64,000 nt of DNA from Meiothermus sp. (GTDB taxonomy: Bacteria; Deinococcota; Deinococci; Deinococcales; Thermaceae), in the NCBI RefSeq assembly GCF_026004055.1, contig NZ_BPIJ01000002.1:1803-65802 (forward strand), given 5' to 3'. Of the stretch, positions 58,055-64,000 are shown one piece after another. Position 1 is the stretch's first letter. Every line of letters starts with the position of its first letter. The notes under the pieces were generated by a model. The model was not told the origin of the DNA. It worked only from the letters and a program-made list of their open reading frames with translations, and did no database searches. The position numbers and the translations under genes were made by a program.

Positions 58055-59155
58055 TCAGTACCCACGCCCGGTAAACTTGGTCAGCATCAGCTTGAGCTCG
58101 TGGGGGCTGGTGGCCGAGCCCTCGGCATCCTCGAGGCTGATGTGGCCTTGGGTATACAGTTCTACCAGGTGCTGATCGAAGGTCTGCATACCGCGCAGGT
58201 TATCTTGCAGCATGGCGTCCTTGATCTGCGGGGTTTTGTGTTCGTCTTTGATAAGATCGCGCACAAACGGCGTGGCTAGCAGAATCTCCAGCGCCAGCAT
58301 GCGCCCTTGTCCGTCGGCCCGGGGTAGCAGGCGTTGGGAGATGATGCCCAGGAGCGACTCGGCCAGCAGAATGCGGATTTGCAGGTGTTCGTGCAAAGGA
58401 AAGAAGTCAATGATGCGGTTGATGGTACGCACCGCGTCCAGCGTGTGCAGGGTAGAAAGAACCAGGTGACCGGTCTGGGCGGCCATGATAGCCGCTTCCA
58501 CCGTTTCGCGGTCGCGCATCTCACCGATCAGGATTACATCGGGGTCTTGCCGCATGGCGTACTTCAGGCCCGAGCTAAACGAATCGGTATCGACCCCTAC
58601 CTCGCGCTGCACGACCAGGCTTTTCTTGTGCTTATGCAGGTACTCGATGGGGTCTTCAATGGTGACAATGTTTTTGGGGAAATGCAGGTTGATGTGGTCA
58701 ATCATGGCGGCCAGGGTGGTGGACTTGCCCGAGCCGGTAGGGCCGGTCACAAGCACCAAGCCGCGTTCTTTGGAGGCCAAGTCTTCCATGACCGGACGGG
58801 GCAGCCCCAAGGCCTCAAAGCTGGGAATAGACTCGGCCACTACCCGCATCACCAAGCCAAAGCTGCCGCGCTGGTGCAATAGGTTGCAACGAAAGCGGGC
58901 CAGCCCCGGCACGGTATAGGCAAAGTCCATTTCTTTTTTGTACTCGAGCTCTTCTAGTTGCATGGGGTTGAGCAAGCTGCGCACAATGGTCTCGACGTCC
59001 CCCGGTGCAAGAACTTTGCTGCCAAAAGGCTTGAGTTTGCCATCAATGCGTACCGTGGGGGGCGCCCCCGCCTGCAAGTGAATATCCGAGGCTCGAGCCT
59101 GCACCATGCTGCGTAGCATTTCAGCGATGGGAGTGGGGGTTTGCGTGGCACTCAT
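58055..59155 (-). CDS. pilT: Twitching motility ATPase PilT
   Basis: 366 residues from ATG 59155, which follows GGGAGCC. N-terminal PAS-like part (ARASDIHLQAGAPPTVRIDGKL), Walker A GPTGSGKSTT at about 138-147, Asp box ITIEDPIEY-like VTIEDPIEYLH, Walker B QDPDVILIGEMRDRETVEAA, His box GHLVLSTLHTLDAVRTINR, and the C-terminal PilT signature region (AIRNLIR-like FVRDLIKDEHKTPQ). Powers pilus retraction. Together with pilMNOWQ at 5-10 kb it belongs to the pilus and DNA-uptake machinery, though at a distance. Confidence 0.94.
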   Translation of the reverse strand: MSATQTPTPIAEMLRSMVQARASDIHLQAGAPPTVRIDGKLKPFGSKVLAPGDVETIVRSLLNPMQLEELEYKKEMDFAYTVPGLARFRCNLLHQRGSFGLVMRVVAESIPSFEALGLPRPVMEDLASKERGLVLVTGPTGSGKSTTLAAMIDHINLHFPKNIVTIEDPIEYLHKHKKSLVVQREVGVDTDSFSSGLKYAMRQDPDVILIGEMRDRETVEAAIMAAQTGHLVLSTLHTLDAVRTINRIIDFFPLHEHLQIRILLAESLLGIISQRLLPRADGQGRMLALEILLATPFVRDLIKDEHKTPQIKDAMLQDNLRGMQTFDQHLVELYTQGHISLEDAEGSATSPHELKLMLTKFTGRGY

Positions 59156-59182
59156 TTGAAGGCTCCCTAGGGTCAAGGCTTT

Positions 59183-59506
59183 TTAAGGTAGGTTGAAAAT
59201 GCGTTCACCGGAGAGCATCCCCAAGCCGTTACCAAAAGTGCGACTATCTATATCGGCTGAAGCAACCAACCCGGTGTACTCCTTCAACCTACGTCCATGA
59301 GTATATGGCACCCTTTCTCTAAAGACTGCCCTAAATGAACAAAGCTTAACCTTAGAGCGGTCATGGGGCTTTCTTAACGCTGCTCTATTTGCCTGGAATG
59401 AATCGCTGAAGCCCCAGGGATCGTAGGGCCCTACAAGTAGCTCGAGGCCTTCGTTGGCAGGGAAGCCAGACCAAACAGCTATTTGTGATCCTATATTGCG
59501 CAGCAC
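59183..59506 (-). CDS. Hypothetical AT-rich ORF upstream of pilT
   Basis: A 107-codon frame from GTG 59506 (start uncertain) encodes LRNIGSQIAVWSGFPANEGL, then FSDSFQANRAALRKPHDRSK and ends GMLSGERIFNLP. I recognise no family. Codons end in A or T much more often than in neighbouring genes (ATA, TCA, AGA, GTT). It could be an acquired or decaying gene, or not a gene. Without it, 59156-59520 is a 365-base gap between pilT and the M28 peptidase gene. Confidence 0.35.
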   Translation of the reverse strand: MLRNIGSQIAVWSGFPANEGLELLVGPYDPWGFSDSFQANRAALRKPHDRSKVKLCSFRAVFRERVPYTHGRRLKEYTGLVASADIDSRTFGNGLGMLSGERIFNLP

Positions 59507-59520
59507 GGTAGAACCCGAGC

Positions 59521-60582
59521 TCAGGCCAGTTGGCGTACCAGCGTACGTGCGTAGTTCAGGGTTTCTTCCACCGCAGCCCATTCCACCCCCTCAGGCCGAT
59601 CGGAAGGCCAGTGCCAGTTGGGGGGTGTTCCCTGCTCGAGTCGAATGAGCGTCAGGCAAGGAATACCCCGCGCAGCAAAGGGGCGGGTATCGAAAAAAGC
59701 CAGGCGGTAGGCCAACGGACTTGCACCTGGAGTAGCCTTGGCCCGCTCGAGCAAGGCCCCCCGGTAGGCATGGTAGACCAGCATCCCCTCGCCGGTCGCA
59801 TAAAAGAGCTCACCCTTGCCCACGTTATCTATGTTAAGCACCAGGGCATCCGTTGGAACCCGCCCGGAACGCGCCAGGTAAAGGGCCCCCTTGGCCCCCA
59901 CCTCCTCGCTGCCGGTGAGGGCCAGCATCACCCGGTAGTCGGGCAGGGGGTCTTGAGCCAGCTCTTCGAACAAGGCCACTGCTACCGCCACCCCGGTTGC
60001 GTTGTCGTTGGCGCCGTTGACATAGGGCTCTTTGAACTCCCGCAGGGCCAGGAGTGCGGCCTGCACCAGAAAATACAGGCCCAGCACCTGCGAAACCACC
60101 GGCAAAAAAGCACCAAAAGGCAGCGCCGTAGCCAGAGCGGCATTGATCAGAAAGTTGCGCCGGAAAAACCTCACCTGCTTGGGGTGATACAGGAAAAAGC
60201 TCTTGGCGGTGTCGTAATGGGCCATCAAAACCAGGGCTTTGCGGCCCTGGCCGGTCTGGGCCAGCACATTCTGCGAGGGGTAGCGGTCGAAGAACCGCCG
60301 CCAGGGCACCCACCAGCCCGAAAAATGCGCCCAGAAGCCAAGGGCGCCTAGCAAGGCCAGCCACCACAGCCCAAACCAACCCCCCAAAGCCAGCAACAGG
60401 CTGATCAGGATGAGCTCGGGGCCATAGCTGCGGGGGGCCTGAAAGGTTTGGGTCTCGAGCGAGATACCAGACCCCAGGCGCTGCCCCAAGTAATCTTGGA
60501 GTTTTTGGGCGGCCTGAGCCTCGAGGGCCGTGGCGCTCCCCCGGTGCGGCAAGGCACAAAGTTCTTCCCACAATTTTCGCAC
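59521..60582 (-). CDS. M28 family metallopeptidase with membrane segments
   Basis: 353 residues from GTG 60582, chosen because a TATGCT -10 box ends exactly six bases upstream; a TTG 13 codons further up has no signals. Two hydrophobic regions (LILISLLLALGGWFGLWWLALLGALGFW and the NAALATALPFGAFLPVVSQVLGLYFLVQAAL stretch) are inserted in the peptidase. Zinc ligands match LMAHYDTA (His, Asp), NGANDNATG (Asp), LTGSEEVGAKG (Glu pair) and NWHWPSD (His). Likely an aminopeptidase at the membrane. Confidence 0.87.
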   Translation of the reverse strand: MRKLWEELCALPHRGSATALEAQAAQKLQDYLGQRLGSGISLETQTFQAPRSYGPELILISLLLALGGWFGLWWLALLGALGFWAHFSGWWVPWRRFFDRYPSQNVLAQTGQGRKALVLMAHYDTAKSFFLYHPKQVRFFRRNFLINAALATALPFGAFLPVVSQVLGLYFLVQAALLALREFKEPYVNGANDNATGVAVAVALFEELAQDPLPDYRVMLALTGSEEVGAKGALYLARSGRVPTDALVLNIDNVGKGELFYATGEGMLVYHAYRGALLERAKATPGASPLAYRLAFFDTRPFAARGIPCLTLIRLEQGTPPNWHWPSDRPEGVEWAAVEETLNYARTLVRQLA

Positions 60583-60588
60583 GGCCCT

Positions 60589-60594
60589 AGCATA
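60589..60594 (-). promoter_or_regulatory. -10 box TATGCT for leaderless M28 gene
   Basis: On the minus strand TATGCT ends six bases before GTG 60582. Confidence 0.5.
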
Positions 60595-60640
60595 AGGCCG
60601 ATGGTCAAAAGCTGAAAGCAAAAGACGGGCCCTGGCAATC

Positions 60641-60837
60641 TAGCGGTCTGGTAATCTGATTTGCGTCACTTTGCCCTGACAAATCCAAATGTGACCACCT
60701 TGTCATTACGAGGAGGCCCCCGCCGGCGAAGCAATCCAGATAGGGGTAACTGGGCTAGCCAGGCCAGAGGCTTCGCATCCTGCGGTTTCTCGCAATGACG
60801 GAAAAAGTGGGGTCACATACTTTGTTACCAAACCACT
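60641..60837 (-). repeat. Repeat D with B-like ends
   Basis: TAGCGGTCTGGTAATC at left and GTTACCAAACCAC at right are near-copies of the B termini. The interior carries GTCATTACGAG..GAAGCAATCCAGA..CTCGCAATGAC, and TGACAAATCCAAATG. It is the reverse of the 45.8-kb copy and again touches a B element. Confidence 0.75.
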
Positions 60838-60838
60838 A

Positions 60839-61178
60839 GTGGTCTGGTAACAAAATACGCAGCATGGGGTTTAGCCTTCAGAACGCGCCGTGTCTCGTAA
60901 ACCTGGGCCTTCGGTGCCTTGCCTGTACGGTCATGCAAAAAGCACCCCACCCCGCTTCGCCCCTTCCCTCCCCTACTGCGTAGGGGAGGCCAGGTGGGGT
61001 GGCTGACCTGGCCCTTCACGCAGCGGATTGGGGGCCTTGCCTGATACCCTCCCCCACCCTCCCTACGCGGTAGGGAGGGCGTTTTTAGGCCATCTCGGGG
61101 GCCGAAGTGGGATGGAATCTCTACATCGATGTATTCGGGGTGCGGTACATAACTTCGGAAATTTAGTTACCAGACCAC
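60839..61178 (+). mobile_element. Repeat B
   Basis: GTGGTCTGGTAAC to GTTACCAGACCAC; flanks are CTA and TAG. Confidence 0.86.
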
Positions 61179-61212
61179 TAGGGCTTTACCCTGCGCTCTG
61201 TGCACTAGGCCC

Positions 61213-61242
61213 TTGGTCACTGTAAAGGCCAGGGTTTAAACT
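61213..61242 (+). promoter_or_regulatory. Promoter of the 95-residue gene (leaderless)
   Basis: TTGGTC, an 18-base spacer and TAAACT, which ends seven bases before ATG 61250. Confidence 0.6.
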
Positions 61243-61249
61243 TACGTTC

Positions 61250-61537
61250 ATGGGCAAAAAGCGCCGAGAAGAAAAGCTCAAGCGCAAAGGACAACAGCGC
61301 ACCCCGCTTTCAGGCCGTGACATGCTACGTATTTTTCCCAGCCTGCTGCTGCGGGCCTTTATTGTGGTCATGCCCCTCACCCTGCTCATGACCTTCTTGG
61401 GGGCTAGCGGGGTGACGCTCTTTAACAATTTCTGGGTACAGATGGGCACCTACCTGGCGGCCTACATCGTGTTCAACAAGTTCATTTTTGGCCCCGTCCG
61501 CAACTACCGCCCGGCCAACCCGCCCAAAGCAAAGTAA
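61250..61537 (+). CDS. Small membrane protein, unknown function
   Basis: 95 residues. A basic N-terminus (MGKKRREEKLKRKGQQR) is followed by two hydrophobic helices (LLLRAFIVVMPLTLLMTFLGASG and FWVQMGTYLAAYIVFNKFIF) and a short polar tail. Basic residues first means the N-terminus is probably cytoplasmic. No family recognised. Single leaderless gene between a B repeat and the rsfS gene. Confidence 0.75.
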   Translation: MGKKRREEKLKRKGQQRTPLSGRDMLRIFPSLLLRAFIVVMPLTLLMTFLGASGVTLFNNFWVQMGTYLAAYIVFNKFIFGPVRNYRPANPPKAK

Positions 61538-61666
61538 ATCAAAGTCCCAGGTCGCAAGCCAAAAGCGCGTCTGAGGCCGAAGGTTACCGGTTTCTTCTGC
61601 AATAGCAGGGGTAGGCTACATCGTCCGTAGACCAGCAACACGCCACAAGCGCTTAGCTTTTGACTT

Positions 61667-62011
61667 TTAGAGCCGCTTTGCATCGGCCCAGAAGCCTTCC
61701 AGGTCGTAATACTCACGGGCCTCGGCGCTCATTAGGTGCACCAGCACCGGGCCATAGTCCAAAAGAATCCAGCGTGGGCTGGGGCCCTCGACCTTGTGGG
61801 CCCGGATGCCTTCGTCTTCTTGGAGCTTTTCCCGCACGGCCCGCTCGAGGGCTTGCAGGTGGGGCTGGGAGGTTCCGGTAGCAATCACAAAGTAGTCCAG
61901 CGAGTCGGAGACGCCAGTCAAGTCCAGGGCCACCACGTTCTCGGCCTTTTTGTCCTCTAGGGCTTGTTTGATGTGCTCGATTAGGGTTTGGGTATCAATG
62001 GCTTTGACCAT
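61667..62011 (-). CDS. rsfS: Ribosomal silencing factor RsfS
   Basis: 114 residues. VVALDLTGVSDSLDYFVIATGTSQPHLQALERAV and HKVEGPSPRWILLDYGPVLVHLMSAEAREYYDLEGFW are the family landmarks. It binds ribosomal protein L14 and blocks joining of the subunits in slow growth. A TACAAT box ends eight bases before the ATG, so it may have its own promoter although it follows obg closely (27 bases). Confidence 0.95.
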   Translation of the reverse strand: MVKAIDTQTLIEHIKQALEDKKAENVVALDLTGVSDSLDYFVIATGTSQPHLQALERAVREKLQEDEGIRAHKVEGPSPRWILLDYGPVLVHLMSAEAREYYDLEGFWADAKRL

Positions 62012-62019
62012 TCGCCCTC

Positions 62020-62025
62020 ATTGTA
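62020..62025 (-). promoter_or_regulatory. -10 box TACAAT before rsfS
   Basis: On the minus strand TACAAT ends eight bases before ATG 62011. GAGGGCGA in between could also serve as a ribosome site. Confidence 0.4.
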
Positions 62026-62037
62026 CACAAGCGGGGG

Positions 62038-63288
62038 TTACTTGACCTCGGGAATGTACTCAAACTCGTGCTGGCCGAAGCGCACGGTGTCGCCGGCCCG
62101 CACGCCGTGCGCCTTGAGTGCCTGTTCAACCCGGTAGCGCTTGAACAGCTCCTGCAAGTAGCCCGAAGCCTCCATCAGGTCGCCCTTGAGCCGGTTCAGG
62201 TGGCGCTCGACCTGGGGGGCCTCGAGGGCATATACCCCCTCTTCCACCTGCGAGACCTTGATATAGTCGGGAGCCGTTGGCTTGGGTTTGGGCTGCTCCA
62301 TTTTGGGCTTGGGTGCGGCCTGCACCAGGGCAAACAGGGCCTCGACCAGCTCGGGCAGCCCCTCACGGGTCTGGGTAGAGGTGGGCAGCACCGGCAGGCC
62401 CGTCCGGCTCAGCTCGCCCTGGAGGGTCTGGACTTCATCCGGGGGGAGCAAGTCGGTTTTATTGAGCGCGATCAGGGCCGGGCGGGTGAGCAGCTCGGGG
62501 TCGTAGGCGCGCAGTTCGGCCTGCAGGGTTTGCAGGGTTTGCACCGGCTGGTCGGCGCCATCGAGCACATACAGCAGGACTCGAGTGCGGGCAATGTGGC
62601 GCAGAAACTCCAGCCCCAGACCCTTGCCCTGGGCCGCCCCCTCGATGATGCCGGGGATGTCGGCCATGGTGATGCGCTCGAGGCCGCGTTCAATCACACC
62701 CAGGTTGGGTGCCAGGGTGGTGAAGGGGTAGCTGGCAATCTTGGGCTGGGCATGGGTTAGGGCGGCCAGCAGGCTGCTCTTGCCGGCGTTGGGGTAGCCT
62801 ACCAGGCCCACATCGGCCAGGAGCATCAGCTCGAGGCGCAGCTTGCGCTTCTCGCCCTCCTCGCCGGCTTCGGCGAAGCGCGGGGCCTGCCGGGTAGGGG
62901 TCACGAACCGGGGGTTACCCCAGCCGCCCCGGCCCCCTTTAGCAGCCACAAAGGTCTGGCCTTCTTCGACCAGGTCGGCCAGAAGTTCGCCGGTCTCGGC
63001 GTCGTAGACCCGGGTGCCCCGCGGCACCTCGATAATTAGGTCTTTCCCCGACTTGCCAAACAACCCCTTGCCCATGCCGTGCTGGCCGTTTTCGGCCTTG
63101 TAGACGCGCTTGGAGAGGTTCGACAGCGAGTCTACCTGGCCCAGCGCCCGCAGAATGATGGAGCCGCCGTCGCCCCCGTCGCCGCCATCGGGGCCGCCTT
63201 TGGCGATGTATTTTTCCCGCCAAAAACTAATGCAGCCGTCGCCCCCACGCCCGGCGGCTACGGTAATCTCGAGGATATCCCTAAACAT
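62038..63288 (-). CDS. obg: GTPase Obg
   Basis: 416 residues. Glycine-rich Obg fold at the N-terminus ([33 protein letters not shown]), G domain with G1 GYPNAGKSS at about 163, G3 [10 protein letters not shown]4 NKTDLL, and a C-terminal OCT domain after a Pro/Lys-rich linker ([15 protein letters not shown]). Essential GTPase of 50S assembly and stress response. Downstream of rplU and rpmA as in most bacteria. Confidence 0.97.
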   Translation of the reverse strand: MFRDILEITVAAGRGGDGCISFWREKYIAKGGPDGGDGGDGGSIILRALGQVDSLSNLSKRVYKAENGQHGMGKGLFGKSGKDLIIEVPRGTRVYDAETGELLADLVEEGQTFVAAKGGRGGWGNPRFVTPTRQAPRFAEAGEEGEKRKLRLELMLLADVGLVGYPNAGKSSLLAALTHAQPKIASYPFTTLAPNLGVIERGLERITMADIPGIIEGAAQGKGLGLEFLRHIARTRVLLYVLDGADQPVQTLQTLQAELRAYDPELLTRPALIALNKTDLLPPDEVQTLQGELSRTGLPVLPTSTQTREGLPELVEALFALVQAAPKPKMEQPKPKPTAPDYIKVSQVEEGVYALEAPQVERHLNRLKGDLMEASGYLQELFKRYRVEQALKAHGVRAGDTVRFGQHEFEYIPEVK

Positions 63289-63350
63289 AAGCGAAAGCTA
63301 AAAGCCGAAGGCCGAAAGCGCAGGCTTCAGCCTTCGGCTAGGGGCGTAAG
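63289..63350 (-). repeat. Intercistronic hairpin between rpmA and obg
   Basis: AGCCGAAGGC / GCCTTCGGCT inverted pair with a 17-base loop. The words GCCGAAGGC and GCTAAAAGCC recur at 63.64-63.69, 61.55 and 48.1 kb. Confidence 0.5.
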
Positions 63351-63626
63351 TTAGTCGCCAGCCCTGGCCATTTCCAGGGGCTTGACCCGCACAAAGCGGC
63401 CCATTCGGCCCTTATCGGCAAACTCTACCACCCCATCTACTAGGGCAAAGAGGGTATAGTCACGACCCTGCCCCACGCCCTCACCGGCGCGGAACTTGGT
63501 GCCACGCTGACGCACCAGCACGTTACCGGCCTTGACCACCTGACCTGCGAAACGCTTGACCCCCAGGCGCTTGGCTTGGCTATCGCGCCCGTTTTTGGTT
63601 GAACCCAGACCTTTTTTGTGTGCCAT
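63351..63626 (-). CDS. rpmA: 50S ribosomal protein L27
   Basis: 91 residues. Begins [26 protein letters not shown] and contains [33 protein letters not shown], the conserved core whose N-terminal tail reaches the peptidyl transferase centre. The C-terminus [19 protein letters not shown] is slightly extended. Second gene of the rplU-rpmA-obg run. Confidence 0.97.
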   Translation of the reverse strand: MAHKKGLGSTKNGRDSQAKRLGVKRFAGQVVKAGNVLVRQRGTKFRAGEGVGQGRDYTLFALVDGVVEFADKGRMGRFVRVKPLEMARAGD

Positions 63627-63687
63627 ATACTCCCTCCGGGACGCTGAAGGCTAGGTTTTAGCTTTCGGCCCCTGGCCTTCGGCGGTA

Positions 63688-63993
63688 TTAAGCGCGAATC
63701 TCCTTCACCACGATCTCGGTGTAGGGCTGGCGGTGACCCCGCTTACGGCGGTACTGCACCTTGGCCTTGAACTTGGCCACCACCACCTTTTTGCCCTTGC
63801 CATGATCTACCACTTCGGCCACCACCTTGGCCCCGGGCACGGTGGGGTTGCCGAACACCGTCTTCTCGCCGCCCAGCATCAGCGCATCGAATTCCACGGT
63901 ATCGCCAGGGTTGGCCTCGAGCTTCTCCACGCGCAGCTTGCTGCCCGTTTCTGCGCGGTATTGTTTACCACCCGTCTTGATGATTGCGTACAT
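63688..63993 (-). CDS. rplU: 50S ribosomal protein L21
   Basis: 101 residues from ATG 63993. MYAIIKTGGKQYRAETGSKLRVEKL is the standard start, and KAKVQYRRKRGHRQPYTEIVVKEI the standard end. The ribosome binding site and promoter lie outside the window; GTG 63999 is in frame but unlikely. First gene of the cluster. Confidence 0.96.
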   Translation of the reverse strand: MYAIIKTGGKQYRAETGSKLRVEKLEANPGDTVEFDALMLGGEKTVFGNPTVPGAKVVAEVVDHGKGKKVVVAKFKAKVQYRRKRGHRQPYTEIVVKEIRA

Positions 63994-64000
63994 GACCACA

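Overview
The window reads as chromosomal DNA of a Meiothermus-like member of the Deinococcus-Thermus phylum. The support is homoisocitrate dehydrogenase of the Thermus lysine pathway, a pilMNOWQ operon in Thermus order, cinA-thpR-recA, a zinc-finger DnaJ away from dnaK, high GC, and many genes whose start codon lies 6-8 bases after a TANNNT -10 box (leaderless transcripts). I name the genus by recognition, not by alignment.

Layout. 1-4.8 kb: end of a tRNA-Val, a sigma-region-4-like regulator, a 29-residue peptide gene, an HD-GYP membrane protein overlapping a DUF5317 gene that seems to start with ACG, and hicd. 5.0-10.2 kb: pilMNOWQ (type IV pili and DNA uptake). 11-15 kb: lipoprotein, VOC protein, penicillin acylase family enzyme. 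15-17.3 kb: GntR/ABC operon with a 58-residue membrane protein. 17.5-21.4 kb: Yip1 protein and a MacAB-like exporter. 22.4-24.1 kb: tRNA-Trp, PfkB kinase, small beta-rich secreted protein. 24.3-26.3 kb: dsrE-tusA-sqr sulfur genes. 27-32.5 kb: lipoprotein, rarA, membrane protein with a degenerate GGDEF-like domain, class V aminotransferase with a structured leader, dnaJ. 32.6-39.3 kb: mmsA, rny, recA, thpR, cinA. 39.5-45.3 kb: second penicillin acylase paralogue, an AT-rich solitary PD-(D/E)XK protein, thrS with an attenuator-like leader. 46.5-49.8 kb: MFS transporter, ebfC, recR, and two roadblock/LC7 genes with a DUF3467 gene. 50-60.6 kb: S9 peptidase, FAD-linked oxidase, TPR protein, MGDG-synthase-like glycosyltransferase, aldo/keto reductase, CDGSH protein, pilT, M28 peptidase. 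61-64 kb: small membrane protein and the rplU-rpmA-obg-rsfS cluster.

The most unusual content is a set of non-coding, hairpin-rich mobile repeats without any transposase here. I call them A (ends AGCGCTCTTCACA), B (ends GTGGTCTGGTAAC), C (ends TACCAGATTC / GAATCCGGTA), D and E. B and C sit nested inside A at the same point at three loci. All six C copies are flanked by a 3-bp duplication TTA or TAA. Three genes have their TAG stop at the edge of an A copy, and the FAD-oxidase gene ends inside a decayed B terminus. Thus these elements appear to shape gene 3' ends.

Other candidates for new biology are the thrS attenuator, the aminotransferase leader RNA, the two tiny monocistronic peptide genes, and the solitary nuclease-like gene.
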